DNA of 64,000 bases from Typhlomys cinereus (GCA_023101885.1 JALPQD010000819.1:462300-526299); one strand, 5' to 3'. Positions 12,190 through 22,529 are shown, counted from the first letter of the stretch. Numbers and translations are program-made. The notes: generated by a model from the sequence alone, not told the origin.

Positions 12190-13055
12190 GAACTTCATAG
12201 AGCACTTACCTAGCATTTACTTGGCCTTGGGTTTCATTCTCCAGCACTTACAAATTACAGAACTAGGTAATTGTTCAAAGTTAAAAAACACTTCCTTTAC
12301 AAGCAGAAAGAGTGGAGTCCAGCTCCCCAGATTGCACTTAAAATGCTTTTATAGATTGCCTATTGATCCAGGCAGAAATCTAGTCCAGGGGTTGAACCAC
12401 TGTTCTTGTAATAGGACAAAACCTTGCTAGGGTGGGACTGTGTGAAAATGTGAGTTGGAGGTGGATCTACCCCCAAAGGGTCCCCACCAGAATACAATAT
12501 GCATCAGCAGCCTGAGAAGTAAGATCATTCAGAGGGTTCCGATCCTAGTAAACCTGTCAGAATGGGGCTCTCTGAGGTCTTGTGGGCCCAGTTTCTACCA
12601 CCACTGTCTAGGAGGTGGAATGTAGAGTATAGGATTATTCTTAAGACTGTTATTAGTCTTCATATTTGACGTCTGCTCTTCAGCCATACTTAAGACATGT
12701 TAATCTGCTATTCTTGCCTAATTTTTCCCTTTTGGAATGTCTGACCTATTGCCATCTTTACCAATATGGTTTGAAAATTTATTTTGATTTCTTGGGTTCA
12801 TTAGTAAAGAAATTTGCCTCAAGATGAATCATGGCTGTGTCTTACCCATGTCTGATTTAGAGGAAACTCTGAACTGTGGACTTTTGAGCTGATGTTGGAA
12901 TAAGGTAAAACTTCTGCACTATTTGGATGGAATGAATATCTTTCACATTGTGAGAAGTTTGTGTTAGGGGAGCAAAGAAAGCATGCTATGATTTATCATA
13001 CCCGCAAATAGTTATATCTTAGTAATGTTTGAAGGTGGCGGCTTTGAGAGGTAAT
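12190..13055. other. Unique-looking DNA in the duplicated block, no gene recognised
   Basis: No repeat family or exon recognised. Short frames only. The paralogous interval 28520-29385 is the same apart from small indels. Confidence 0.5.
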
Positions 13056-13059
13056 TAGA

Positions 13060-13335
13060 ATTAGTTGCAATCATAAAGGTAGGAGCTGCGTGATGGCATA
13101 GTGTCCTTGTAGATATAGAAACTCAAGCAAATAGCTTGCTCGGTTTGTCTTGTGATGCCCTTTACCACATTATGATGCAGCAAGAAGGTCTTTGCAGTTA
13201 GTGAGCAGATGCTGCTGCCATGATTTTGGGCTTCTCAGCCTCCAGAAGTGTAATGGAAATAAACTTTTATTCTTTGAAAATTACTCAGTTTGTGCTATTC
13301 AGTTGTAGTAACAGAAATGGACTAAGATAGGTACA
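13060..13335 (+). repeat. MaLR-type (MLT/MST-like) LTR, 3' part
   Basis: Hallmarks in order: CATTATGATGCAGCAAGAAG, CTTCTCAGCCTCCAGAAGTG, AATAAACTTTTATTCTTTG, AATTACTCAGTTTGTG, and terminal GTAACAGAAATGGACTAAGA. This is the 3' half of an ERVL-MaLR LTR with its polyadenylation signal. An old non-autonomous LTR element, non-coding. Partner is 29385-29675. Confidence 0.8.
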
Positions 13336-13650
13336 ATGGGCAAAAATGAAATTTGTTGTAATATTTGGACTTTGGTCTGAATGTTTCTTGAAAAAGAAAC
13401 TCAAAGTAATTTAGGCTTTAAGTCTGACCTTTTAAGAATTTTTTCTGAGTTAGTTATTGTAACATTGTTCTCTCACCAGTGGATTGATATTTTTTATTTA
13501 ATAGGCAGTCATATTCTGCATGTGGCTACAATTGTATCTACTCTTTTACCTCCAGTAGAAAGAAAATGTATAAATGAGGCTTTATGATTTTTTTCCTCAG
13601 AACTAACCATTAATATTACTTGAAAGTTCTACTTTTAGATCTATATTTCT

Positions 13651-13950
13651 TTTTTTTTTAATTTTTTTTATTATTATTTATTCAATTGTGCATGTGTGCA
13701 TATGATTGTGCGCGCATGTGTGTGTGTGTGGTGTGTGTGTCTGTATGTGTAGAACCAGGGACGAATTCGGGAACCACATGGACGCCTCCACCTCCTTCTG
13801 CCCGGGATTCACAGGCTCCGCGCCTACAGGACCAGAAGCGCAGGCCGCCCCCGCTTCCGCCTGGCGTCTATACGTGGGATCTGGATCCGAACTCAGGACC
13901 TTCCGCCTGCAAGGCAGAGGCTTAACCCCTGAGCCACCTCTCCAGCCCCT
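13651..13950 (-). repeat. IDL-Geo SINE, young subfamily, with 14-bp target-site duplication
   Basis: Full dimer. Exact AGATCTATATTTCT at 13637-13650 and 13951-13964. Partner in copy 2 is 29990-30286, including the same flanks. Confidence 0.94.
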
Positions 13951-13987
13951 AGATCTATATTTCTACCTTTAAGTTTTCCATTTTTCT

Positions 13988-14277
13988 TTTTTTTTTTTTT
14001 TTTTGCATATGCGACTATGGAGGTGTGAGTGTGTGTAGAAGACATTTGTATATGTGTGCTTGTGGAAGCCCAAAGATGACTCCCAGAATCAACCTGAATC
14101 ATTCTACCTCTTTAATGCTTTGTTGTGAAGTTTCCTGGGGCTCTGCTCTCTGGGACCAGAATTGCAGGCCACCACCATTTTTTCCTGGCGTTTTCATGTG
14201 GGATCTGGGATGTGAACTCAGGTTCTTTTGCTTTTGGGGCAAAGACTTAATCCCTGACCCATCTCTCCAGTCCCAGA
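13988..14277 (-). repeat. IDL-Geo SINE, old subfamily, with 14-bp target-site duplication
   Basis: T-rich tail, Geo half, ID-like head. Exact TTTTCCATTTTTCT at 13974-13987 and 14278-14291. Partner is 30330-30605. Confidence 0.92.
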
Positions 14278-14774
14278 TTTTCCATTTTTCTAAGTTAGAA
14301 ACTCAGTTCATTAATTTCGTACTATTTTTCATTTATTTTCCTCTTTTTGAATGATTGGAATGGGTGCATTTCCTGTGTATTTTTGCTTTGGCAGCTATTT
14401 TAGTTTTGTTTCAGCAGTATGCTAAATATTCTGAAGTCATATTCTGAAGTACTTTAGCCTGAATTAGCCTTTATTTGAAAAAGTCAGCTAACATGTATTA
14501 AGCATTGCCTGGTGTGAGACCCTGAAGTAAGTGCTTCCTTTAGGTTATTCAATTTTCATCTCAGCACTACTTACTAGTGTGATCCTCATTTTGCTCTTAA
14601 GGAACATTAGATTCAAAATTTATGCTCATGCTCTCATGTCTGTTGTGCTGCTTAACAGGTCAGTATGGAAAAAGATCCATATGGTCAGGCAAGTTTCAGT
14701 CCATTTTAGATTGTGTTAAAGTTCAAACTCAATGCTCTACCAGGTACTACCTTATGCACACTTCTTTATACCTT

Positions 14775-15000
14775 TTGTCATGGTTTGACATGTGAGTTGT
14801 TATCCACAGGCTCATGTGTTTGAATCATCAGTTGTTTGGGAAAGTCATAGCACCTTTAGGAGGTGGAGCTTTGCTGGAGGAAGGCAGTCACAGGGGTGAA
14901 CCTTGAGATTGATTAGACCCACTCTGCTTCAGTTAGTTAGTTTGCTCTTGGAGTCTGCATTTTGAGCTTGGACACCTTAATCCCCCCTCCTGTTCCCATT
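14775..15000 (+). repeat. MT/ORR1-like MaLR LTR fragment
   Basis: CATGGTTTGACATGTGAG, CAGGCTCATGTGTTTGAATC, TTTAGGAGGTGGAGCTTTG and GGAGGAAGGCAGTCAC are the 5' landmarks of rodent MT/ORR1 LTRs. Partner is 31105-31310. Confidence 0.7.
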
Positions 15001-15109
15001 ACCATCCTTCTTCCCTTCCAGTCTCCCTTCTGTTTTCTTGTCTTTTTGCATGAATGGCCTACTGGATTTCATTTGAGCTGCCTTTGATGGCATGTGGTAG
15101 AGCATTGCT

Positions 15110-15529
15110 GGAGCATGAATTATGTATCAGTGGAGTGTACTGTTGAGGAAAACATCTTCTCCCCCATCAACATTAACCTTCACCGGTCCCTATGGGAAGT
15201 ATGGAGCCTCTTGAGGTTTTTTGCCCTTTCATGGTAAAATGTTGATAGAATAAATCCAATGTAGGTCTTATGAAAATATGCATAGCTGCAATGAATTCGT
15301 GGATGCAATAGCCCTGTCATGTCCAGGAGATAATGTCTGACTGTACCCCTGCCACCCTTCAGGCTCTTACAATCTTACAGCTCCCTGATGTTTCCTGAAC
15401 CTTGGGGTCTTCCATCCCTTATTTTTTTAATATTTTTCCAGTCACATTTTTCTTTAACAAGCATTTCCATTGCAGAAGGAAGCTTCTAGGTTGAATGTTG
15501 AGTGCTTCTCCAATCTATGGGTATAATGA
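15110..15529 (-). repeat. L1 3' UTR fragment, minus orientation (right end of copy 1)
   Basis: Reverse of the 1-755 family: ATGAATTATGTATCAGTGGA, CCCTTTCATGGTAAAATGTT, reverse of ATTATCTCCTGGACATG, CTATGGGTATAATGA. Together with 9800-10245 it places same-orientation L1 sequence at both ends of the duplicated block. Partner is 31430-31858. Confidence 0.75.
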
Positions 15530-15534
15530 CAAGT

Positions 15535-15579
15535 ATTCAAAAGGCAGTTTGATAAATAGTGTTTTTATAGCTAAATCTT
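15535..15579 (-). repeat. Inverted-repeat arm, right (partner 9741-9785)
   Basis: Near-perfect reverse complement of the 45 bp left of copy 1. It abuts the 10-N gap. Confidence 0.9.
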
Positions 15580-15589
15580 NNNNNNNNNN
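15580..15589. other. Assembly gap of 10 N
   Basis: Ten N placed just right of duplication copy 1, with inverted repeats of the copy-1 left end on both sides. Ten is an arbitrary gap size, so the true distance is unknown. Confidence 0.99.
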
Positions 15590-15935
15590 AGGGTCAGAAC
15601 ATTGAGGAAGAGAGGGCAGTAAGATTGTAAGATCCTGAAGGCTGGCAGGGATGCAGACAGACATTATCTTCTGGACATGACAGGGCTGTTCTCCCCGTGA
15701 ATTCACTGCAGCTATGTATATTTCCATAAGACTTGCACGGGATTTGTCCTATCAACATCTCACCATGAAAGTGAAAGATCTCAAGAAGCCCCACACTTCC
15801 CTGAGAGATTGATGAGGATTAATGCTGATGGGGAGGAAGCTTTCCTTAATGGTCTACCCACTGATATATGATTCATGCTCCAGCAAGCTCTCAGGGACAT
15901 GATATCAAAACCAAACCAGACGAAACTCAATGGGG
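15590..15935 (+). repeat. L1 3' UTR, plus orientation, with 180 bp inverted copy of the copy-1 left end
   Basis: 15590-15772 is a near-perfect reverse complement of 9996-9818, far closer than other L1 copies in the window are to each other. It then continues as ordinary L1 3' UTR. The L1 3' terminus appears to resume at about 16840-16930 after intervening purine and LTR sequence. Confidence 0.8.
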
Positions 15936-15936
15936 G

Positions 15937-16138
15937 AAAGGAAAGGAAAGAAAGGAAAGAAAGAAAAGAAAGGAAGGAAAGGAAGGAAGGAAGGAAGGAG
16001 AAGGAAGGAAGGAAGGGAGGAAGGAGAGGGGGGAGGGAGGGAGGGAGGGAGGGAGGAAGGGAGGAAGAAAGGAAGGGAGGAAGGGAAGGAAGGGAGGAAG
16101 GGAAGGAGGGAAGGAGGGAAGGAGGGAGGGAGGGAGGG
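15937..16138 (+). repeat. (GGAA)n/(GGGA)n purine tract
   Basis: About 200 nt with essentially no pyrimidines on the plus strand. All the Lys/Glu/Gly- and Pro/Ser/Leu-rich frames here are repeat translations. Confidence 0.97.
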
Positions 16139-16216
16139 ACTTAGCCTGCCTCCAGCTTCCGCTGTCAGCCATGCCACTTCTGTCTTAAAAGACTATCTTC
16201 CTCTAACCTCAGTAAC

Positions 16217-16311
16217 TAAGCTAGAGATGAGAGAAAGAGAAAGAAAAAGCAATAAAGAGAGAGAAAGAAGAGAGGAGAGTGAAAGAAAAAGCAATAGAGA
16301 GAAAGAGAGAC

Positions 16312-16370
<59 letters not shown>

Positions 16371-16462
16371 AAAAGAAAGAAAGAGAGAGAGAGAAAGAGG
16401 AAGGAAGGAAGGAAGGAAGGAAGGAAGGAAGGAAGGAAGGAAGGAAGGAAGGAAGGAAGGAA
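16217..16462 (+). repeat. (GAAA)n then (GGAA)n purine tract
   Basis: About 245 nt of nearly pure purine. The GAAA block is at 16316-16384, the GAAG block at 16399-16460. Confidence 0.97.
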
Positions 16463-16504
16463 TTAGGAGGGAGACTGGTAAAGAAGGGTGGCAATGGGAA
16501 GAGG

Positions 16505-16855
16505 AAGGGTTTCATGGTTTGGAATGTGTCCCCCACAATCTCATGTGTTTGGGAAGGTCATGACACCTATAAGGAGGTGGAGCCTATGGGAGGAAGGGAG
16601 TCACATGGAATGGGCCACCCTACTTCTGGGAGAGGTCTGCTCTAGCAGTTGGCAGTCTTGTAGTTCTCAGCTTCCAAGATGTCTGCAGTGACTTAGCCTG
16701 CCTCCAGCTTCTGCTGTCAGCCATGCCACTTCTGTCTTAAAAGACTATCTTCCCTCTAGAACCATAAGCTGAATAAATCTCCCCTTTTTCTTTTAAGTTG
16801 CTTGATTTTGGGTGTTCTCTCAAAGCAACAGATAAGGATAACTATTACAAGGGGA
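16505..16855 (+). repeat. MaLR-like LTR (MT/ORR1 group)
   Basis: TTTCATGGTTTGGAATGTG, CTCATGTGTTTGGGAAGG, AAGGAGGTGGAGCCTATGGG, a GAATAAATCT polyadenylation signal and a CAAAGCAACAGATAAGGA end. A 65-bp internal piece (16689-16752) is repeated at 16139-16203. Confidence 0.7.
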
Positions 16856-16954
16856 GATGGGACTGGGGATTAAGGTGTGAAAATATCCTAAATTCATTAC
16901 ATTCATGTATGAGATGCTTAAAGAAAAAAATATACTTCAAAAATACTGATAATT

Positions 16955-17175
16955 TTGGCAGCTCACCTGCAATTCCAATCCTGAAAAACCTAGATTAGAA
17001 ATCTCAACAAGTTGGCTTGACAGACCATCCCTGACAGCTCTGGGCTTGATTAATAGACTCAGCCTCCAAAAAAGGTGGAGAAGCAACCAAGAACAATTAC
17101 CAATATTAATCTCTGGCCCCTGAACATATATGCACACATCACATACCCATACAAAAACATATATACATACACACA
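16955..17175 (+). repeat. Old SINE, second family
   Basis: TGGCAGCTCACCTGCAATTC, CAAGTTGGCTTGACAGACC, AAGGTGGAGAAGCAACCAAG, CTCTGGCCCCTGAACATATA, then a CA/TA tail. Related to 765-1045 and 38085-38340, with some likeness to B4/RSINE-type right halves. Confidence 0.45.
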
Positions 17176-17267
17176 CTTAAAACAAACAAAAGAAAAAAAG
17201 ACACCACCACCACCACCACAGAAGCATTTCAGTGTTTAGTCCAGTTTAGTGCACACGAGGTGTCATA

Positions 17268-17672
17268 ATTAGGTACAGGTGTCAACTTGACAGCTGAGGG
17301 TTTGAGTTCTGGGCACATTTGTGGAGAATTATAGTTGGGTTAAGCCCCAGAAAACCTGCAGGATTGTCTAGCTGATGGGGAAGGCCCAGCCTAGTGGGGT
17401 GGGCTGGCCCTAAACAGGTGAATAAAACCTGAGAGCTGGTTGAGAGAGTTGGCATCCTTTTGTATACTTGGCCAGACATGCTGGTCTGTCCCTTTCTCAG
17501 CCATTACATAGAGATGGTGTGGCCAGTTCCCTCAGCCCTGGTGTTGGTGCATGCTCTCCCATCAAGCTGGACTAAGAACTGTAACTGGAATGTTGTAAGG
17601 AAATAAACCCCTTGTTCCCTTAAGCCATTTGATGGTCATTTATCAGCAATCATGCCAGCGAACTGCAACACA
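17268..17672 (+). repeat. Interspersed LTR-like repeat with AATAAA
   Basis: Starts GGTGTCAACTTGACAGCTGA and ends AAATAAACCCCTTGTTCCC ... TTTATCAGCAATCATGCCAG. Related copies lie at 43385-43745 and 62235-62795. Family not named with confidence. Confidence 0.6.
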
Positions 17673-17784
17673 AGGGATATTCTACATTTCTATCAGGAGT
17701 CCACTGCATATAACACAGAAAGTGTAATGGAATACTCACAGCCTTCCAGCACTACATAGCTAGCAGGGATGAAGGGCATTCTTT

Positions 17785-17959
17785 GAGCCATCAACTCCAC
17801 CAGACAGAAATGGCAGCGACCTGTACTTCAGGCTCTGGAAGGCAGAGCCTGGGAAATGCCAGAGCAAAGCAAAGAGTAGGTAGCACAATCCAGAATGATT
17901 CCTGAAGTCACCCTTGGACTTCCACAGGCACACATCACACAGTGCCCTCTCATATATAC

Positions 17960-18031
<72 letters not shown>
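17785..18031 (+). repeat. IDL-Geo right-half with (GACA)n(CA)n tail
   Basis: Geo monomer only (TGGCAGCGACCTGTACTTC, CCAGAATGATTCCTGAAGTC and onward), then about 7 GACA and about 16 CA units (17962-18031). Confidence 0.8.
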
Positions 18032-18032
<1 letters not shown>

Positions 18033-19004
18033 GTCCTTATAATGTACTCAGGGTACTTAAGGCTACCTCCTCTCAGAATCTCTACCTCATAGAAATGTTC
18101 TGGAATATGAGTTTTCTGTGTCTGCATAACTCTGATAATTTGTTTATTCTATAAAAAGGGCTCACAAGTTGATAGAGGCCTCCAGCCTTTGCAAATCTAT
18201 TCCAATATGTTTTAACTTGTATAACTAAAAAGCAATAATGAAAAGAAGTAGTGATCAACAAGTTCTATAGCAGATGGAAATAGAGGGTCAGCTGGCAGTC
18301 CTGAACGCTAGGCACTAAACACTTTTGAATCATTCTCTGCCACTACAAATTCTAGATCCTTGGCAGTAGTGCATGAATTATGATTCACCAAGATCTGCAA
18401 GGTAAAAAACAAACAAAAAAAAAAAGATCTGCAAGGTAGAAAGAGAGATCTGTAGATTCAGCCCATGCCTTGGGAACCATCACATCATGACAGGGATTAT
18501 TCCCATGGGACATATAAGTGATCTCCAAACTAAAAGGAAACTACATTCTGCCTTACTGTTACAGCTTTTCCCATCTCTTCAATGGAAAAGTTACACGCTG
18601 AAGAAATGAAAAAGGAGAAGACAAACAGGCCATATACCAGCAGGAAACAGTCATTGAAAGCAGCAGCTCTAGACTGCTCTTACAGTGTCTGGAGAGTTAT
18701 TCATTCATTTCACAAATATTTACCCAGCCAACTATTATCCATGTACACAAACTACAATAACAACAGGCATGACCTTGACCATTGGTTACATAAATATACC
18801 AACAAATACAAGGTCACAAATAAGTGCTCTAAAGGCAGGCCATGGTATAGTACAGAGATTGTATACACAGAGAGTAGAGCACTTGGAGTGGAAGTCAAGA
18901 TTGCTCCTTTAGCAAGGACCAAGTGAGCAGAGATCTCAGTGATAACTAGGAGTTAGTCAAGTCAAAAAGAAAGGGAAGTATCCCTGCTTTTTAAAAAGTG
19001 TGTT

Positions 19005-19254
19005 GAGGACTGGAGAGATGGCTCAGAGATTAAGACTCTGTCTTGAAAGCAGAAGGAGCTGAGTTCAGATCCCAGATCCCAAGTAAAAATGCCAAGTGGA
19101 ATTGGTGGCAGCCTGCACTTTCGGGGGCCCTGGTGGGTAGAGCCTGGGAAATCCCAGAGCAAAGCAAAAAGGAGGTAGAAATAATCCTGGATGATTCCTG
19201 AAGTCACCCTTGGTCCTCCACAGGGACACACAGGGACACACAGTGCCCTCTGGT

Positions 19255-19301
<47 letters not shown>

Positions 19302-19330
19302 AAACAAACAAACAAACAAACAAACAAATA
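19005..19330 (+). repeat. IDL-Geo SINE, old subfamily, (CA)n(CAAA)n tail
   Basis: Full dimer starting GGACTGGAGAGATGGCTCAG. The tail is about 20 CA then about 8 CAAA/CAAAT units. Confidence 0.9.
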
Positions 19331-19394
19331 AATTTTAAAAGTGTGTTGGCACAACCAACCAATCAGACAATCCCAATCTCTTCCCATCCTAAGG

Positions 19395-19845
19395 CTCAGG
19401 GAATCTTGCAGAAGATGGGGTGTTAAGATTATAATAGCCTAAAGGTGGGAGGTCCACTGCTGGCCGGATCACTCCAGTCATGACAGGGCTGCTGCATGCA
19501 GGAACTCACTGCAATGAGACCTTTCCTCACCAGACCTGCACAATGGCTGACATATCAACATTCCCCTATGAACCAGTGAGTAATTTTAGAAGAAAATAAC
19601 TATACACAGTGGGAACCATAGGAGCAGGTGCTAGACAGGTGAAAGGGAGCATCTCCACCTGTGGGTTTACCCCCAAAAGGGCCACTTACACTGTCCAGAG
19701 GCTAGGTCCCCTACTAGTGCAGACAACCTGAAGGGAGCCCTGTGACCACACAAGCAGACAGGCACAAGGGTGGGAGGGGGAGCAGGGACAACTACTCATT
19801 TGTTTGTATAAAAGGAAAATTCTTTATAAAAAATGTGTTGCAGTC
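19395..19845 (+). repeat. L1 3' UTR, plus orientation
   Basis: Shares TGACAGGGCTGCTGCATG, CCAGACCTGCACAATGG, CATATCAACATTCCCC and a GGGTGGGAGGGGGAGCAGGG tract before an A-rich end. Confidence 0.65.
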
Positions 19846-19849
19846 TAGG

Positions 19850-21320
19850 GGTAGGCAAAACATGATGAATTGGCTCAGAATTAGAGGCAGAAAACAAGAT
19901 CTAAGGCTCTAACAAAAGATGTTCTCATGTTTACCACTGTCAGATTGCTTTCTAGTTGTCTGGAAAGCTTTCCTCAGCACAAAACAAGACTTAAAACACA
20001 ATTTTGAAAACTGTGTGTGTCCACAAGACAAGCACCATCAGCTTAAAAAAATCTAACTTGGCAATATTATCTGGCAAATGTCTTCTTGAAATATCTATAA
20101 GGTAATGTTCTCTCCCACTGAAAACACTGAGTCAGAAAAAAAGACACGTATACTTTCCAGGGAGAGGCGCGTTTTAATCCACATAGAATGTTCAATTACT
20201 AATAAATGCATTGAAGAATACCTCACATCTCTTCAGACAGACTCTTTCATCATGGGGTTTTAGATAGTGTATTTGGGGAGCAAGTAAAGAAAAATTGGCA
20301 AAGTATGTCATCAGTGCAGCACTGCTTTGTTCTTACAGCTCTCAGTCTACAGACAACCTGAGGCATCCTCCTGGAGCTTTTGGATTACCTGTCACGTAGC
20401 AAACAAGTCATGGAACTGTCTATTTGTAAAGCACTTGGCAATCAATCATTAATTCAGGTCCCCTAGCTTTGTGAGAGATTGTAGTCATTCTACAGATTAA
20501 ACACACAGTAAGTGGGTTGCCCAAGGTCACAAAACAAATCAGTTTTTCCTTATCATTCTCATCCCTCTCACAATGAGAACACAAGACAAGACCAGCTTCA
20601 ACAGCAACCCTATTATTCTGCAGACTAATCCTAACTCCTAGCACAGCAGTTAGTTCTCTGGAGCTCTATATAAATTCCTCTGCACAGTGAGAGAGACACT
20701 GAGAATCAAGACCTGAATATGAACTCACAGAGAAAGAGACACATCTCAGACATTGCAGTAGCTTACAACTTAAAGTGTCACCATCCATAAGGAGACTACA
20801 CCCCCAAATACACACTTCCTCTTACCCCAACTCTCTCAAGAGCTCACTTCATTCTCAACAAGAAGTCAAGATAGTGATCTCACTGTGCTCCCACAGTTCA
20901 GTGAAGTGCAGTAAACTGTGTGGAAGTTCAGCTATTTACCAGCCCTTCACCTTCAACCTGGGGCTGCCAAGCATGGGCAGTGCCTAGCACAGGACCTTAA
21001 CAGTGCCTAGTATAGGACCTAACAGTACCTAGCACAGAACCTAAGCATTCATACGGCCTGCTGACTGCATGTCTTCCCGCTTACAAATTAACAGATAATC
21101 TCTCAAGAGAGGAGGGTGTTTAAGATTGATAGAGCGAACTCTTCATCATGCACACTGATGGACCAAATAAGGACAGAGGATTATTATTTGGTCTGCTATT
21201 GGACTGCTGTCCAACCCAGGTCCTTGATTCCGTTTCCGTCCCCAGGGAATCCATAAGGTCTACTATATCCCAAAGGAAATGGGAGGGAGATGCGGATGGG
21301 ATGGAGAAACCAGGAAGGTG
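19850..21320. other. Mostly unique DNA left of the CpG island, no gene recognised
   Basis: No conserved open frame or clear repeat. A short degenerate tandem (CCTAGCACAGGACCT-like, three units) lies at 20983-21045. If the 22 kb exon is real, this is its intron 1. Confidence 0.5.
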
Positions 21321-22026
21321 TCGCCTCAAGGAGCTCAGAGCTTAGGCGAGGGAGCAGGTTTTACAGGAGTTGGACAAGTGCACCAACCGAGCTTCCTGCT
21401 TCAGCCAGGGTTTTCTCGGCACGGCTCCTCGTCTTCCCAGAGTGGGAAATAAGCACGCAATATCTACTTCCTACAACGTGTGAACTTCAGAAAGCTCAGA
21501 AACTTCGTATGGGAAACGCACAAGTTCGCCCCCGAAGGGCATTATGTTAAGGTTTCAGCACACCCGATGCACACTGGGAAAAATCAGTATTTCAGATTAT
21601 CAGTTTGACAAAGCAGACAGACACACGGGGGGCTGGGCACCCGTCCAGGGGGAAAAGCTCCAGGGTTGACAGGAACGGACGGACCGGGTTGAAGGACTGG
21701 GGGGGGCTGGGTGAAGGGCCGAGAATAGGGGACCCACGAAACGGGATAGTAGAACGCTACCGCGAAGAGGCCGAGCAGAGGGCGTCGAGCTTCGCTTCGG
21801 GGAGGAAGGACAGCACCCCCTGACCCGGCCGCTCGGGCGCGGCCGGGAGGATGACGCAGGAGCCAGACGCAGAGGCCGGGGACTCCCGGCACAGGCAGGG
21901 GCGCCCCGGGTCCCTGGCTGCAGCCCTCTCGGCCGCGCCGCCCCGCCTCGCCCCCGCCGTGCCCGCGCCCCCCCCCCCCGCCCGGCGGCGCTCTGGAGGC
22001 GCTTTGCCCTTTACGTCACCGCTCAC

Positions 22027-22066
22027 CTCGGGTTGAAGTCCTGGAAGAGGCCCCCGAGATGTTCAT
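22027..22066 (-). CDS. TMEM185A: Candidate first coding exon of a TMEM185A-like gene, frame disturbed
   Basis: On the minus strand an ATGAAC in a CACC context at 22066 is followed 14 nt later by codons reading GLFQDFNP plus AG, then a consensus donor (GAG/GTGAGC). TMEM185A, a multi-pass membrane protein of unknown molecular role, starts MNLRGLFQDFNPS, so sequence and exon end agree. From ATG to donor there are 40 nt where 38 would keep frame. As written the ATG reads MNISGASS and GLFQDFNP is in another frame. Either there are two extra bases (consensus error) or this is a decayed copy. TMEM185B is usually intronless, so the donor favours TMEM185A. No exon 2 is found to the left; intron 1 would exceed 22 kb. 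Confidence 0.55.
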
Positions 22067-22138
22067 GGTGGAGAACTTCGCGGTGGTTTGTGGCGTTCTC
22101 TTCCCCCCCCGCCCCTTGCGCCGCGGCCAGCGTCTCAC

Positions 22139-22149
22139 CGCGGGTTCAT
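22139..22149 (-). other. Second ATGAAC plus splice donor upstream of the TMEM185A-like exon
   Basis: At 22149 on the minus strand a second ACCATGAAC occurs, reading MNPR, and is cut by a donor-like GTGAGAC. It resembles the start 83 bp downstream, as if the exon-1 start had been locally duplicated. It could be an alternative first exon, a tandem duplication or an assembly artefact. Confidence 0.35.
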
Positions 22150-22529
22150 GGTGCGGAGCCAACAGCGTTCTCGCAGCGGCGGCCGACAGAACAACCGAGC
22201 GCGCCGCTGCGCAGCCGCTCCTTCCGGCTTCCGTAGCAGGGCGGCCATCCGCGCGCCAGCTCGCCTTGCTCGCGTGGCCCGTGGGTGTCCTGGCAACCAG
22301 GGTTCTTGCGCCGCCACGCAGTGATCTGCGGGGACGTGAGACCTAGAAGAAAGGGGGGGGTTCCGGGTGGACGAGGTCTGCGTGGAGTCCTGTAAGGACG
22401 GAGCGTGCCGTCCCCGAGCTCCGCGGAAGGCTGCCCGAGACTCACACCTGCCACCTAGACTTGCCTCGCCTTCGGGACTTTTGCCCCACTGGTAACTGAG
22501 ATGGTGCGTTTGGCTGTCTCTCCCCCTGA

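Larger units (their letters stand above)
9786..15529 (+). repeat. 5.7 kb duplicated block, copy 1
   Basis: Aligns end to end with 26139-31858 in the same orientation, including every nested SINE, LTR and L1 fragment. Differences are nearly all 1-2 nt indels in homopolymers and (GT)n lengths. Base substitutions are rare. The ends are abrupt: the left lies at the start of an L1 3' UTR fragment (minus orientation), the right inside another. Confidence 0.95.
21330..22520 (-). promoter_or_regulatory. CpG island with ETS sites (promoter of TMEM185A-like exon)
   Basis: The only CpG-rich segment in the left 31 kb. CpG density rises from about 21.7 kb and peaks at 21.84-22.35 kb. Tight ETS cores (minus-strand GGAAGCCGGAAGG, 22219-22233), a CRE-like TTACGTCACC (22011-22020) and GC boxes are visible. 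Splice-donor-like GTGAG sequences are on the minus strand, so transcription is most likely leftward. No TATA box. Confidence 0.7.

Noticed and set aside
15868..16563. Lys/Glu- and Ser/Leu/Pro-rich frames up to 178 codons
   Set aside because: Translations of (GGAA)n and (GAAA)n tracts.
21330..22520. Promoter of C2orf42, the gene expected near TIA1 by human synteny
   Set aside because: No C2orf42 peptide recognised, whereas GLFQDFNP plus a donor fits TMEM185A. Not fully excluded, since C2orf42 exon 1 may be non-coding.
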